Of a stretch of DNA of 64,000 nt, positions 28,727-38,690 are shown piece after piece. Where the stretch lies: the NCBI GenBank assembly GCA_029250945.1, contig JAQXEG010000044.1, positions 62,001-126,000 of the forward strand, read 5' to 3'. Positions within the stretch are counted from its first letter, which is position 1, and each line of letters begins with the position of its first letter. A program made the translations under genes and the position numbers. Below the pieces are notes generated by a model that was not told the origin of the DNA, did not search any database, and saw only the letters and a list, made by a program, of their open reading frames with translations. Source of the stretch: Yoonia sp. GTDB taxonomy: Bacteria; Pseudomonadota; Alphaproteobacteria; Rhodobacterales; Rhodobacteraceae.

Positions 28727-30165
28727 TCGTCAGTCTTTTCGATGACTTCCGCTTCGACCACGTCGGCAACTTCTTCGGATTGATCCGCGATTTGTCCCAC
28801 AATCAGTGGCAGCATCTCGGTTCCGGCTGGTATAGCCACATCCGACGCGGGTGGCGTGGTCCATGACAGCGTATCAAATGAAGCGCAGTTATCGCAGGTC
28901 GGCGACCAAGCAGGATGGATATGCTGACAATTACCACATAGCCATTGCGGCCCACGTGGCGCAGTCAACGCACGCGCCAGCCATCCGCGCACAACAACAT
29001 CATCAGCACCCTGTCCACGTTCAACCGCGGCCATCAATGTCAAGCTACGGGCGGTTGGATCGGTTTCCACCAAATCACCCAGCGCACGTTTCGCAGCTGG
29101 GAAATCCTCAGCCGCGATATTCAATTCGGCCAGCAGCATTTTGGTTTCTGGATGATCCGGCAGCTGTTTTGTCAGCGCCTTGAACCGCTTTAGCCGTGCA
29201 GTCGCATCCTCATTCGGGGCGATTTCCGCAAAGGCGGCGGCCAGATCTGGATGCGGTTTAGCCGTCCAGGTTTTTGTCAGAACACGGGCCGCGTAGCGCG
29301 CATTATCCTGCGCGATGTAGCTTTGCGCAGCCATAATCGCAGCAGGGATCAGATCAGGTGACAGACGGTTTGCTTCGATCGCGGCCTCGCGGGCTTCGAT
29401 GTTCTTACCGTCAGCCATGACATCACGCGCCTCTGACAGGGCAAGCACGGCATCGCGGCGTTTGTGCACATCACGCGGCAGGCTGCCCGACTTTAGCTTT
29501 GCACCCAGCGTGGCGCGGGCACCTTTCCAGTCTTCTTTTTCGGCTTGCAGTTTCAGCAGCACATCTTGGGTTTCTTCATGCTTTGGTTTCAGCGCGAACG
29601 CCTTTTCCGCCAGCTTGATCGCCGTGTCCGTATCGCCGGATTCCAGCTTTTGCTTCATGATCCCACGCACACCAACAAAACGGGTTTTGTCATCTTCGAG
29701 CAACTTTTTATATGTCGCCTCGGCAGTGCGTTTGTCGCCGGTCATCTCAGCGGCCTGCGCGGTCAAAAGGTTGGTCAACTGCGGTTGCTTGAGCAGTTTT
29801 TCAGCGCGCTGTGCCTTTGTCATGGCAAGGTGTCCCTCGCCCGATGCCAATGCCATCATCCCCTCGGACAGGGCCTCATACCCTTTGCGTTCGCGATTAC
29901 GGTCAAAGTAACGCGAGATCGCCGTTTCATCCCCGTTGAGGAAATGAAACGCGGCCACAAGGAACTTCATCAACTTCAGGCCAAGCCAGACCAACACCAC
30001 AAGCGCAATAAACGCGAATGTCAGTTGAAGCGGTGACAACGTCAATTCGATGCCCGCGATGGCGATGGTCGCCCCGCCAGACACATCCATCAACAAGGTC
30101 GCACCAAAGGTGAGCGCCACAATGACAGCCACAAACAAGAGAACTTTGATCAATGACAAAAGCAT
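28723..30165 (-). CDS. hemY: HemY-like membrane protein with TPR repeats and zinc ribbon
   Basis: A 480-residue protein with two N-terminal membrane helices (LLFVAVIVALTFGATLL and LTFAFIALVVLVWLGLKL), the HemY N-domain (FLNGDETAI), and a helical TPR-like body. Near residue 415 is a small ribbon with CGNC and CDNC pairs, similar in layout to the rubredoxin-like end of LapB. HemY homologues sit in haem operons of proteobacteria and are thought to support late haem synthesis or its membrane organisation; the exact role is unclear. It is the last gene of hemD-orf-hemY, 12 bp after the mitofilin-like gene. Confidence 0.88.
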   Translation of the reverse strand: MLLSLIKVLLFVAVIVALTFGATLLMDVSGGATIAIAGIELTLSPLQLTFAFIALVVLVWLGLKLMKFLVAAFHFLNGDETAISRYFDRNRERKGYEALSEGMMALASGEGHLAMTKAQRAEKLLKQPQLTNLLTAQAAEMTGDKRTAEATYKKLLEDDKTRFVGVRGIMKQKLESGDTDTAIKLAEKAFALKPKHEETQDVLLKLQAEKEDWKGARATLGAKLKSGSLPRDVHKRRDAVLALSEARDVMADGKNIEAREAAIEANRLSPDLIPAAIMAAQSYIAQDNARYAARVLTKTWTAKPHPDLAAAFAEIAPNEDATARLKRFKALTKQLPDHPETKMLLAELNIAAEDFPAAKRALGDLVETDPTARSLTLMAAVERGQGADDVVVRGWLARALTAPRGPQWLCGNCQHIHPAWSPTCDNCASFDTLSWTTPPASDVAIPAGTEMLPLIVGQIADQSEEVADVVEAEVIEKTDD

Positions 30166-30177
30166 CAGCGGGCGCCT

Positions 30178-31326
30178 TTAATTTTCGTTAAGGGATGAGG
30201 ATAGTGTTGCAGCAGCAGCCAGCGCATCCGCGCGGGTTTCAGCCATTGCAACCCAATCCGACAATTCAGCACGCGCCACTTCTGGCAACGCCACGATTTC
30301 AGACAATGTTTCGGTCAAACGACCATTGCGCAGGTTCGATTCTGCACGCGAAAGAATGGCGTCCGTGGTGTCGCCTTCCTGCGGGACCACGGACCGCACG
30401 TCAAATTGGTTTCGCAAGAAGCTGGCAAAACCACCCTCTGCCTCGCCTGACACACCCTCTGATCGGGCCGTGTTCAGCGCGTTGCGTGCAAGATCAGGAA
30501 ATTCCGCCTGAAGCGAAGCCAATGTCGGCGTACCATCACGCACCGCCGCAAGGCCCGCAGGAACATCGCCTTGCAATACGGCTGCCAGATCATCCAGCGC
30601 CTCACCCAAGGGTGCGCCCGTTTCCAAACCGCCCTGCACGCGGGCGAGGGCCGCACGACCAGCGGCAGCACGTGCTGCGGCTTCGGCATTTTCTTCGATA
30701 GATGCGGCTTGTGCGCGTGCCTCTTCCAGTTCGGCGACAGCGGTGCCCCGCAGATTTTCTATCTCAGATTTAAGCGCGTCCAGCTCAGCCTCATAGGCGG
30801 CAGTGGCAATCGACCCACCATTACCCGCACGCGAGCTAAGATCATCAAGGCGTGTTTCCAGACCTGTGATCCGTTCGGCAAGTGCGGCGTAAGCATCTGC
30901 AATCGCCGTTTCAATGGCCGTAAAATCAGGCGCGGGGATCGCCGCGATTTGATCACGCAGGCCCGCAATTTCGGATTCTTGTGCGCTAATCTTAGCTGGC
31001 AAAGTTGTGTCCGCCTGGGGCAACACAAGATAGGCCGCACCAAAACCGATAGCGCCTGCGACCAATCCACCAAAAATTAGGGGCATCGCAGAACCGGATT
31101 TTGCTGGTGCTGCGGCAGGTTCGGGCGTTGTGACGGCAGCGGGTTCTTCGACCTGCGGCGCCTCTTCCTCTACCACGGGTTCCGTGACGATTGGTTCCTC
31201 AACAGGGGCATCGACAATCGGGGCATCAACCACAGTTTCGACAACCTCGGCTTCGGACACTTTCGAGTCCGTCTTTGGCTTCGACTTGGGGGATGACTTG
31301 CGTCCCTTGGCTGGTTGTTTTGCCAC
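30178..31326 (-). CDS. Mitofilin-like membrane protein of haem operon (COG4223 type)
   Basis: A 382-residue protein. Residues 1-30 are Lys-rich and basic, then a Glu/Pro/Val-rich segment, one membrane helix (MPLIFGGLVAGAIGFGAAYLVL, about 82-103), a coiled-coil region (about 115-230) and a helical C-terminal domain. This is the architecture of the alphaproteobacterial mitofilin-related proteins found between hemD and hemY, thought to shape or tether the inner membrane. The GTG at 31326 was chosen because AAAGGG lies seven bases before it. It overlaps nothing and is spaced 12 bp from hemY. Confidence 0.82.
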   Translation of the reverse strand: MAKQPAKGRKSSPKSKPKTDSKVSEAEVVETVVDAPIVDAPVEEPIVTEPVVEEEAPQVEEPAAVTTPEPAAAPAKSGSAMPLIFGGLVAGAIGFGAAYLVLPQADTTLPAKISAQESEIAGLRDQIAAIPAPDFTAIETAIADAYAALAERITGLETRLDDLSSRAGNGGSIATAAYEAELDALKSEIENLRGTAVAELEEARAQAASIEENAEAAARAAAGRAALARVQGGLETGAPLGEALDDLAAVLQGDVPAGLAAVRDGTPTLASLQAEFPDLARNALNTARSEGVSGEAEGGFASFLRNQFDVRSVVPQEGDTTDAILSRAESNLRNGRLTETLSEIVALPEVARAELSDWVAMAETRADALAAAATLSSSLNEN

Positions 31327-31416
31327 GTGCAAACCCTTTCATACGTCGTCGCCCCTAACTGGGGATGGTTGATCGTATATCGCGGGTTCGCAAGCCTCAA
31401 GCAGCGTTCCGCAATG

Positions 31417-32082
31417 TCATAACGTCGCAATGACCGAAGTTACGGCTGTTTTCATCGCTTCGGCGTTGGGTTGACCGACCGTAACAACCGAAACACCCCC
31501 AAGCACATCCGCGACCGCCGTACTGATTGCCACACATGTAATATGTGGCCCAAGGACCGCATTTTCCAACAGTAGAACAGCAGCACGAGGCGAAAACAGG
31601 GGAATGATCACCGGATCGGCCCCGTTAATCGCTGCAATCGCATCCGGATGCAGCGGAACAGGGGTCTGCACATATGCGATACAATCAGCGCAAGCTACAC
31701 CCGCTGCATTCAAGCGCGGCGCAACATCCCCACGTGCGTCCTTTCCACGGATATGGGCCAGCCGCATACGGGGCGGGTCAGATAGAATCAGCCGCAACAG
31801 ATCCTCAACATTGCCTTGCGCCGATACCGCGTCGAAACCCGCGTCCCGCGCCATTTGCGCCGTGCGATCACCAACGCACCATGCACGTCCGGTGTTCAAC
31901 CCCAGCCGCGCGGCCTCCAACACACCGTTGGTCGAGGTGAAAATGACCTCATCCGCATCACATGTAGCGGGAACCGGATCAATCCGCTGCAAGGGCGACA
32001 AGATCACAGGCACATCACCAAACGCGGCTGCAAAGCGCGCACCATCAGGGGCCGGTCGTGTGATGATCAGCGTGGGTTTCAT
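31417..32082 (-). CDS. hemD: Uroporphyrinogen-III synthase
   Basis: A 221-residue HemD protein that cyclises hydroxymethylbilane to uroporphyrinogen III. The sequence is variable, as in the whole family, but shows the typical start (MKPTLIITRPAPDGARFA), the FTSTNGV and GDRTAQMARDAGF motifs of domain one and the SPRAAVLL motif of domain two. The start at 32082 was chosen; a 79-codon extension would overlap tsaD's promoter and start and is a frame shadow. hemC is not in the window. It heads the leftward haem operon and is divergent from tsaD across 69 bp. Confidence 0.88.
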   Translation of the reverse strand: MKPTLIITRPAPDGARFAAAFGDVPVILSPLQRIDPVPATCDADEVIFTSTNGVLEAARLGLNTGRAWCVGDRTAQMARDAGFDAVSAQGNVEDLLRLILSDPPRMRLAHIRGKDARGDVAPRLNAAGVACADCIAYVQTPVPLHPDAIAAINGADPVIIPLFSPRAAVLLLENAVLGPHITCVAISTAVADVLGGVSVVTVGQPNAEAMKTAVTSVIATL

Positions 32083-32151
32083 GCGCCCGCCATTGTTTGA
32101 AGCTAGCGCAAGTGTTACCTGCCTTCTAACAAACCGCAACCGGAACCGCCC

Positions 32152-33240
32152 ATGACCCTCACGATCCTTGGCATAGAAAGCAGCTGCGACGATACCGCAG
32201 CCGCCGTCGTGCGCCAGGCCGCCGATAAGCCTGAAATTTTGGCATCTATTGTGCATGGTCAGACCGATCTGCATGCTGATTTCGGCGGGGTCGTGCCCGA
32301 AATTGCCGCACGCGCGCATGTCGAAAAACTGGACAGTTGCGTGACCCAGGCGCTCAACACGGCGGGGCTAACGCTTGCGGATATTGACGCTATTGCTGTG
32401 ACCGCCGGACCGGGGTTGATCGGTGGCGTGGTGTCAGGCGTGATGTTGGCCAAAGGGATATGTGCCGCGACAGGCAAACCGTTAGTTGGGGTAAATCATC
32501 TGGCAGGTCACGCGCTGACGCCGCGCCTGACCGATGATGTCGCCTATCCGTTTTTGATGTTGTTAGTGTCAGGCGGGCATTGCCAGTTTTTGCTGGTCAA
32601 AGGTCACGATGATTACACCCGCATTGGCGGCACAATTGATGATGCCCCGGGCGAGGCGTTTGACAAAACCGCCCGTATCCTAGGTCTGTCGCAACCCGGT
32701 GGACCGGCTGTTCAAAAGGCGGCCGAAACAGGTGATCCCAAGCGGTTCAAACTGCCCCGTCCGCTGCTACGCGAACAAGGTGCCAACATGTCATTCTCTG
32801 GCTTGAAAACCGCGATGATCCACGCGCGCGGCGCCGTTATTGCAGAACAGGGCGGGCTGACGCGACGGGATCAATCCGACCTTGCCGCTGGGTTCCAAGC
32901 CGCAGTCGCCGACATCATCGACCACAAATCGCGTGTCGCCTTGGACGGCTATCTGGCGTTAAACCCCACGACACCGACGCTGGCCGTTGCCGGTGGGGTG
33001 GCGGCCAATACCGCAATCCGTGCGCGTCTGACAGATATGTGCGCCGCACTTGGCGTCGCCTTTGTCGCCCCGCCCCTTGCGCTATGCACAGATAACGCGG
33101 CGATGATCGCCTATGCGGGGTTGGAACGGTTCGCGGCGGGAATGGTGGACGACATGACATTGTCAGCGCGCCCGCGCTGGCCATTGGACCAGTCCGCTGC
33201 ACCTATGCTGGGCTCCGGCAAAAAGGGGGCAAAGGCATGA
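32152..33240 (+). CDS. tsaD: tRNA threonylcarbamoyladenosine transferase TsaD
   Basis: A 362-residue ASKHA-fold protein that transfers the threonylcarbamoyl group to A37 of ANN-decoding tRNAs, working with TsaB, TsaC and TsaE (tsaE is at 43.7 kb here). Landmarks: [14 protein letters not shown] at 7-20, the metal-binding HLAGHAL with His116 and His120, GGHCQFL, and SFSGLKTAM. Its 3' end overlaps gpsA by four bases, and it heads a five-gene rightward unit. Confidence 0.96.
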   Translation: MTLTILGIESSCDDTAAAVVRQAADKPEILASIVHGQTDLHADFGGVVPEIAARAHVEKLDSCVTQALNTAGLTLADIDAIAVTAGPGLIGGVVSGVMLAKGICAATGKPLVGVNHLAGHALTPRLTDDVAYPFLMLLVSGGHCQFLLVKGHDDYTRIGGTIDDAPGEAFDKTARILGLSQPGGPAVQKAAETGDPKRFKLPRPLLREQGANMSFSGLKTAMIHARGAVIAEQGGLTRRDQSDLAAGFQAAVADIIDHKSRVALDGYLALNPTTPTLAVAGGVAANTAIRARLTDMCAALGVAFVAPPLALCTDNAAMIAYAGLERFAAGMVDDMTLSARPRWPLDQSAAPMLGSGKKGAKA

Positions 33241-34193
33241 GGATCGCGGTCGCAGGTGGCGGCGCATTTGGCACAGCACTGGCTATCGCAATGGCGCTGG
33301 ATGGCAAAGACGTCACGCTGTGGGCGCGCAATGCGGATGCGGTGACGCAGATGAACTCCAGCCGTCTGAACCCACGTCTACCAGATGGGACATTGCCCGA
33401 CGAGTTGATGATTACCGATGATCTGCAACAGCTGTTTGCCGCCGACATTATCCTGCTTGCGACCCCTGCGCAGACATTGCGCGGATTTCTGGAACACCAC
33501 ACGGCATCCTTGGCGGGCAAGACGCTTGTTGCGTGCTGCAAGGGCATTGATCTGACCAGCATGACCGGCCCTGTTGATACGATCCGACGTGCCGTGCCCA
33601 GCGCAAACGCAGCGATCCTGACAGGCCCCAGCTTTGCCGCTGATATCGCACGCGGACTGCCCACCGCGCTAACGCTTGCCGCGGATCAGGACAGTGATGA
33701 TCTACAAAAGGCGCTGTCAACAAACACCCTGCGGCTTTACCGGACCACAGACACCATCGGCGCAGAGTTGGGTGGCGCGTTAAAGAATGTCATGGCGATT
33801 GCCTGCGGTGTTTGCATGGGCGCGGGGTTGGGTGAAAGTGCGCGCGCGGCGCTTATTACCCGCGGTTTTGCGGAAATGCAGCGGCTTGCCACAACGCTTG
33901 GCGCACAGCCCGACACATTGAACGGGCTGTCGGGTTTCGGTGATTTGACGCTAACCTGCACATCCGACCAATCACGCAACTATCGGTTCGGGCTGGCGAT
34001 TGGGGCAGGCAAAACCTTTGACCAAACCACCACGGTAGAGGGTGCGGCCACGGCCCAAGCTATCGTCCAGCTTGCGAAAATTCACGATATTGAATTGCCG
34101 ATCTGCACAGTCACTGCCAAACTGATCACAAATGAAATTGACGCGCAAACGGCCCTATCCGCGCTGTTATCGCGTCCCTTAAAGGAAGAATAA
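33237..34193 (+). CDS. gpsA: Glycerol-3-phosphate dehydrogenase [NAD(P)+]
   Basis: A 318-residue enzyme that makes sn-glycerol 3-phosphate from dihydroxyacetone phosphate for phospholipid synthesis. The N-terminal dinucleotide motif is [12 protein letters not shown] (residues 4-15). Also present are [17 protein letters not shown], the catalytic-lysine region [12 protein letters not shown], and [12 protein letters not shown]. Full length. The start overlaps the tsaD stop (ATGA), the common alphaproteobacterial tsaD-gpsA pairing. Confidence 0.96.
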   Translation: MRIAVAGGGAFGTALAIAMALDGKDVTLWARNADAVTQMNSSRLNPRLPDGTLPDELMITDDLQQLFAADIILLATPAQTLRGFLEHHTASLAGKTLVACCKGIDLTSMTGPVDTIRRAVPSANAAILTGPSFAADIARGLPTALTLAADQDSDDLQKALSTNTLRLYRTTDTIGAELGGALKNVMAIACGVCMGAGLGESARAALITRGFAEMQRLATTLGAQPDTLNGLSGFGDLTLTCTSDQSRNYRFGLAIGAGKTFDQTTTVEGAATAQAIVQLAKIHDIELPICTVTAKLITNEIDAQTALSALLSRPLKEE

Positions 34194-34194
34194 T

Positions 34195-34467
34195 ATGCGC
34201 ATTGCATTGATGGCCCACGACAAACCCGGCGCGCTTCAAACCCGCATTGATAACCGCGACGCGCATCTGGCCTATATCGCCGACACTGGCGTTGTCGAAA
34301 TGGCGGGTCCACTGCTGAATGCGGATGAGGCGATGTGCGGCAGCCTGATCATTCTGGATGTGGCCGACATGGCCGCCGCGCAAAACTGGGCGGACAATGA
34401 TCCCTATAACAAGGCGGGGCTGTTCGCATCTGTCACACTAACCGCATGGAAAAAGGTAATCGGCTGA
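34195..34467 (+). CDS. YciI-family protein
   Basis: A 90-residue ferredoxin-like YCII domain protein (MRIALMAHDKPGALQTR, SLIILDVADMAAAQNWADNDPY). Family members have a conserved His-Asp pair; here Asp and His lie in DAHLAYI. Enzymatic activity is rarely known in this family. It begins one base after gpsA and overlaps the EVE gene by one base (TGATG), so it is translated with them. Confidence 0.88.
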   Translation: MRIALMAHDKPGALQTRIDNRDAHLAYIADTGVVEMAGPLLNADEAMCGSLIILDVADMAAAQNWADNDPYNKAGLFASVTLTAWKKVIG

Positions 34468-34886
34468 TGGCAAAATGGCTGTTCAAATCGGAACCTGATG
34501 TCTTTGGCTGGGATGATCTGGTGGCCAAGGGCGATGCTGGCGAAGAATGGGACGGCGTGCGCAATTATCAGGCCCGCAACTTCATGCGTGACATGGCAGT
34601 CGGTGATCTGGGGTTCTTTTACCATTCCCGATCCGGGTTAGAGATCGTCGGGATTGTTGAGGTCATCGCCGCCGCCCATCCCGATAGCACAACAGATGAT
34701 GCCCGCTGGGAATGCGTGGATGTGCGGGCCGTGCGGCCGTTTGAAACGCCGGTAACCTTGCAGCAGATCAAAGCAACCGATGCGCTGTCCGAAATGGCGC
34801 TGGTCAAATCCATGCGCCTGTCTGTGCAGCCCGTCACCGACCCCGAATGGAATCTTGTCTGCACGATGGGCAACACAAAACCCTAG
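34467..34886 (+). CDS. EVE domain protein
   Basis: A 139-residue EVE (PUA-like) protein. The start MAKWLFKSEPDVFGWDDL and the stretches GVRNYQARNFMRDM and GDLGFFYHS are highly characteristic. EVE domains bind modified nucleobases in RNA or DNA through an aromatic cage; the bacterial housekeeping members near tsaD and yciI probably act on tRNA or other RNA, but targets are unproven. The ATG at 34467 overlaps the yciI stop. Confidence 0.92.
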   Translation: MAKWLFKSEPDVFGWDDLVAKGDAGEEWDGVRNYQARNFMRDMAVGDLGFFYHSRSGLEIVGIVEVIAAAHPDSTTDDARWECVDVRAVRPFETPVTLQQIKATDALSEMALVKSMRLSVQPVTDPEWNLVCTMGNTKP

Positions 34887-34948
34887 GTTAATCAGGCAAA
34901 CGCGCCCATACTCCCCCTTGCAAAATATACCCAAAGGGAGGGGAAAAC

Positions 34949-35341
34949 ATGGGACTTGTATCCGTCATCGTCGCCGCAATCGCGGCATTCGCAGCAGGGG
35001 CTGCCTATTACATGGCGCTATCAAAACCGTGGATGGAGGCTGCCAACATCGCGGTTGGGCCCGACGGCAAACCCGTGAACGATGGCCCCCTACCCTATAT
35101 CGTGTCGTTCGTTATGATCATTTTAGTCGCCGGCATGATGCGCCACACATTCGCACTGTCGGGGATTGAGGGGCTAAGCAAGGGCCTGACATCCGGCTTT
35201 GGCGTGGGTGCATTTTTCATCAGCCCGTGGATTTTCGTGAACACCGGCTATTCAAACCGCCCTTGGAAGCTGGCTGTGATCGACAGTGGCTATGCTATCA
35301 TCGCGGCCACGATTATTGGCGGCGTTCTGACCGTTCTATAA
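34949..35341 (+). CDS. DUF1761 family membrane protein
   Basis: A 130-residue protein with four hydrophobic segments (about 4-24, 47-65, 80-97, 108-128) and the family stretches AAGAAYYMALSKPWM and SPWIFVNTGY. DUF1761 has no established function. A strong ribosome site (GGGAGGGG) precedes the ATG. It is the last gene of the tsaD unit, before a clear terminator. Confidence 0.88.
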   Translation: MGLVSVIVAAIAAFAAGAAYYMALSKPWMEAANIAVGPDGKPVNDGPLPYIVSFVMIILVAGMMRHTFALSGIEGLSKGLTSGFGVGAFFISPWIFVNTGYSNRPWKLAVIDSGYAIIAATIIGGVLTVL

Positions 35342-35347
35342 ACGCAA

Positions 35348-35378
35348 AACGCGCGCCCTGATGGTCAGGACGCGCGTT
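35348..35378. terminator. Long hairpin between convergent genes
   Basis: Positions 35348-35361 and 35365-35378 form a 14-bp stem with one mismatch and a 3-base loop, centred on CCCTGATGGTCAGG. It lies six bases after the DUF1761 stop and 22 bases before the 3' end of the convergent DUF2853 gene, so it can serve both strands. T-runs are weak. Confidence 0.75.
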
Positions 35379-35400
35379 CAAATTCTGTAATCCGCGCGGC

Positions 35401-35742
35401 TTAGCCGTAAACGGATTCTTTGCCGAAGTGCTTACACAGCATGTAATATACAACGGCGCGATACTTGTTACGCTCTGACTTGCCATAAACTTCGATGACT
35501 TTGTTGATGGCGTCCATCGGCTCAGGACCGTCGGACAGGCCCAACTTTTTCATCAGATAGTTGTTTTTAACAGTCTCAAGCTCGGATGCTTGACCGCCTG
35601 CAACTGCCTGCGCGTCTTTATTATAGATCGCAGGACCACAGCCGATTGTGACTTTTGTCAACGGATCCATATCTGGCGTCATGTTGCACTTTGTCTTCAG
35701 ATCTTCAGCTTATTTCGCGATCCTTTCGTCTCTCTTACCCAT
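35401..35742 (-). pseudogene. DUF2853 gene with an early nonsense codon
   Basis: The reverse strand from the ATG at 35742 reads MGKRDERIAK, then a TAA stop (35710-35712), then AEDLKTKCN and the intact remainder from MTPDMDPLTKVTIGCGP to the C-terminus KHFGKESVYG. The first ten and later codons are exactly the usual DUF2853 N-terminus, where a Tyr normally stands at the stop position. An internal ATG at 35682 could restart translation but has no good ribosome site, so the product would lack 20 residues or not be made. The family is small and of unknown function. Confidence 0.75.
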
Positions 35743-35890
35743 GTTCGGTCCCCATCATTTTGTCGGTTTTTATGGCCAAGATAGCCAGTATGCACGAACC
35801 TCACGATCGCGCTTAGCGAGAACCGAATGTGCAAAACGCGCGGGCAAAGAAAAAATATGGGGGAAAATCCCAAGTTTCAGTCAGCTATGA

Positions 35891-36631
35891 CTAACGACAC
35901 AATCCCCAACCGCGTGATTGGACGTGGAAATGATCGGCGTGAAGCCGGTTGTAATCGGGCGAAAGGGTCAGCTGGAACCAGTCACACGCACCGTTGCGTG
36001 CCGCACGTTGGAACCGCGCACGTGCATCATTTGCATCCCAGTCGTCCAGCAGACGTGATCGCGTGCCATCGGCAAATTGGAACCCTGCGATATCAATTGC
36101 CTCAGCTGTGGCATGGGTGCTCCAACGGTTGCTGCTGCCCGATGCGCTACGGATTCTGCGACAGTTGTAGCTACCGATATGGTCGATGCCTGTAACGGTC
36201 GTGTCCAGAATTTCAGTTGCTGCGGGTTGCAGGCTATGCTGTTCCCACATCGCCATCCGCAACGCGATAGCACAGGTTGTTTCCACCGGATTGATCAGCA
36301 CCTGACCGACGCCCGCCAGATCAACGCGGGTTCGAATGTGACAGGTGTTCGACGCCTCAAAATCATCCATGACATCGAAACGGCCCGCGGTATTCAGTGC
36401 GGCCAAACACGCCGCGGGTGTGGCCAACGCCCGATCCAATCGCCAGTTGGTGAACAAGGTCACAGGCTCGGTCACGTTAAGCGGCGCAAGCGGGTTCCAT
36501 TCTGGCGGGATCACGCGGTCGGCCTTGATCACGACCAAGACCGCTCCCCAGATCACAGTCACCATGCACAAACGAAAAAGCACGCCCAAGATGCGGGCGC
36601 GCTTTGATGGTTTGATCGGATCGTCCGCCAA
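35891..36631 (-). CDS. Extensin-like C-terminal domain protein
   Basis: A 246-residue protein with a short cytoplasmic leader, one membrane helix (ILGVLFRLCMVTVIWGAVLVV, about 14-34) and the periplasmic extensin-like domain. Key features are CAIALRMAMWEQ, GSYNCRRIR, STHATAEAIDIAGF and the metal-site-like LHADHFHVQ near the end. This fold belongs to the LAS/MepA-like metallopeptidase group, so a role in peptidoglycan trimming is likely though not proven. It ends the leftward unit after ahcY, one base away. Confidence 0.88.
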   Translation of the reverse strand: MADDPIKPSKRARILGVLFRLCMVTVIWGAVLVVIKADRVIPPEWNPLAPLNVTEPVTLFTNWRLDRALATPAACLAALNTAGRFDVMDDFEASNTCHIRTRVDLAGVGQVLINPVETTCAIALRMAMWEQHSLQPAATEILDTTVTGIDHIGSYNCRRIRSASGSSNRWSTHATAEAIDIAGFQFADGTRSRLLDDWDANDARARFQRAARNGACDWFQLTLSPDYNRLHADHFHVQSRGWGLCR

Positions 36632-36632
36632 T

Positions 36633-38021
36633 TTAGTAGCGGTAATGCTCTGGCTTGAACGGGCCTTCGACGGTGACGCCGATGTAGTCCGCCTGTTCTT
36701 TGTCCAGTGTCGACAGCTTTACGCCGATACGGTCAAGGTGCAGGCGCGCAACCTTTTCATCCAGATGCTTGGGCAGGATGTAAACGCCAGGCTGGTATTC
36801 GTCGCCCTTGGTCCACAACTCAATCTGCGCGAGCACTTGGTTGGTGAAGGATGCGGACATCACAAACGACGGGTGGCCTGTTGCGTTACCAAGGTTCAGC
36901 AAACGCCCCTCGGACAGCAGGATCAAGCGGTTGCCGTTTGGCATCTCGATCATATCGACCTGTTCTTTGATGTTGGTCCACTTGTGGTTCTTCAGGCTCG
37001 CCACCTGAATTTCATTGTCAAAGTGGCCGATGTTACCAACGATCGCCATATCCTTCATCTCGCGCATATGCTCGATGCGGATCACGTCCTTGTTGCCTGT
37101 AGTGGTAACAAAGATATCGGCAGTTGCGACAACGTCTTCGAGCGTCGTCACCTGAAAACCGTCCATCGCCGCCTGCAATGCGCAGATCGGGTCAACCTCG
37201 GTCACGATCACACGTGCGCCCGCGCCCGACAGGGACGCAGCCGAGCCTTTGCCAACATCGCCGTAGCCCATGACCACTGCGACCTTGCCGGCCATCATCG
37301 TGTCAGTCGCGCGGCGAATGCCGTCGACGAGGCTTTCCTTACAACCGTATTTATTGTCGAATTTCGACTTGGTCACACTGTCGTTCACGTTGATCGCGGG
37401 GAATGGCAGCTGGCCGTTCTTATGCAGATCATACAGACGGTGCACGCCGGTTGTTGTTTCCTCGGATACACCCAAGATCGCCGCTCTGGTTTTCGCAAAC
37501 CAACCGGGTGTTTCGGCAATGCGTTTCTGGATCTGCGCCTTGATGACTGTTTCTTCCTCGGAAGATGGCACAGACAATACGTCTTCGCCTGCTTCCATGC
37601 GTGCGCCAAGCAGCACGTACAATGTCGCGTCACCGCCATCGTCGAGGATCAGGTTCGCGCCCTCGGGGAACATGAACGATTTGTCCAAGTAATCCCAATG
37701 CTCTTCCAGTGACTGGCCCTTGATCGCGAACACGGGCACACCGGATTCGGCAATCGCCGCCGCCGCGTGGTCTTGGGTCGAGAAGATGTTGCAAGACGCC
37801 CAACGCACATCGGCACCCAAAGCGACCAGCGTTTCAATCAGAACAGCCGTCTGGATCGTCATATGCAATGATCCGACGATGCGCGCGCCGGCCAGCGGCT
37901 TGCTCACGCCAAATTCGCTGCGTAGCGCCATCAGCCCCGGCATTTCAGTTTCGGCAATATCCAGCTCCTTGCGGCCAAAGCCTGCGAGTGCGATATCTTT
38001 TACAATATAATCAGTTGCCAT
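36633..38021 (-). CDS. ahcY: Adenosylhomocysteinase
   Basis: A 462-residue S-adenosylhomocysteine hydrolase, which splits S-adenosylhomocysteine into adenosine and homocysteine and so keeps methyltransferases running. Typical motifs: [33 protein letters not shown] with the NAD-lysine, the dinucleotide motif [10 protein letters not shown], and the C-terminal tail ending in KPEHYRY. The start MATDYIVKD at 38021 follows AAAGGATG; the 18 codons before it are rejected. No SAH riboswitch fold was recognised in the 78 bases to the divergent HD gene. Confidence 0.97.
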   Translation of the reverse strand: MATDYIVKDIALAGFGRKELDIAETEMPGLMALRSEFGVSKPLAGARIVGSLHMTIQTAVLIETLVALGADVRWASCNIFSTQDHAAAAIAESGVPVFAIKGQSLEEHWDYLDKSFMFPEGANLILDDGGDATLYVLLGARMEAGEDVLSVPSSEEETVIKAQIQKRIAETPGWFAKTRAAILGVSEETTTGVHRLYDLHKNGQLPFPAINVNDSVTKSKFDNKYGCKESLVDGIRRATDTMMAGKVAVVMGYGDVGKGSAASLSGAGARVIVTEVDPICALQAAMDGFQVTTLEDVVATADIFVTTTGNKDVIRIEHMREMKDMAIVGNIGHFDNEIQVASLKNHKWTNIKEQVDMIEMPNGNRLILLSEGRLLNLGNATGHPSFVMSASFTNQVLAQIELWTKGDEYQPGVYILPKHLDEKVARLHLDRIGVKLSTLDKEQADYIGVTVEGPFKPEHYRY

Positions 38022-38099
38022 GTTCGGCACATCCTTTTCATCTGGTTGAGGGGCATTTAGCACCGCAACCCGCATCCGACAATGGTCACGAGGTCACAG

Positions 38100-38690
38100 T
38101 TGAAACAACCACGCGCATGGCAACGGATGTTATCGGGCCGCAGGCTTGATCTGCTGGACCCAACCCCGATGGATATCGAGGTGGCCGACATCGCACATGG
38201 GCTTGCGTTTGTGGCGCGTTGGAATGGGCAGACAATTGGTGATTATGCCTATTCGGTGGCCGAACATTCGCTACTTGTCACTGATATCTATACGGCCATG
38301 AACCCTAGCGCGCCGATCAAATGGCAGCTGGCAGCACTGCTGCATGACGCCCCCGAATATGTGATCGGGGATATGATCAGCCCTGTGAAAAACGCTGTGG
38401 GTCCGGGATATGAGGTGCTGGATGACCGGCTAATGGCCGCGATCCACATCCGCTTTGGCCTGCCCGCGCAAATTCCTGTCGCTGTTAAAAAGCAGATCAA
38501 AAAGGCAGATAAGATTTCCGCGTGGCTTGAAGCAGTGCAAATCGCCGGATTCACTGAGGCCGAAGCGGACAGGTTCTTTGGCAAAATAGCCCCTGTTATG
38601 GCCAAATCGCTTGAAATTCGCTTGCGTCCGCCCGTCGAGGTCCGACATGATTTCACCGCCCGCCATGCCGCATTGATGGAACGCCTATGA
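38100..38690 (+). CDS. HD-domain phosphohydrolase (YfbR-like)
   Basis: A 196-residue HD-family protein. The metal-binding set is visible as EHSLLV, LLHDAPEYVIGD and later KKADKISAWLEA. Relatives act on nucleoside monophosphates or similar phosphoesters. The TTG at 38100 was chosen because CACGAGG lies six bases before it and the protein then begins MKQPRAWQRM; an in-frame ATG at 38082 has no ribosome site. It is divergent from ahcY and overlaps the GNAT gene by four bases. Confidence 0.85.
   Translation: MKQPRAWQRMLSGRRLDLLDPTPMDIEVADIAHGLAFVARWNGQTIGDYAYSVAEHSLLVTDIYTAMNPSAPIKWQLAALLHDAPEYVIGDMISPVKNAVGPGYEVLDDRLMAAIHIRFGLPAQIPVAVKKQIKKADKISAWLEAVQIAGFTEAEADRFFGKIAPVMAKSLEIRLRPPVEVRHDFTARHAALMERL

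Noticed and set aside
36345..37712. A 455-codon open frame on the forward strand
   Set aside because: It lies opposite ahcY and the extensin-like gene, has no family features and is explained by codon bias of the real genes.
38022..38099. SAH or SAM riboswitch upstream of ahcY
   Set aside because: The gap is only about 78 bases, shared with a divergent gene, and no conserved riboswitch core was recognised.
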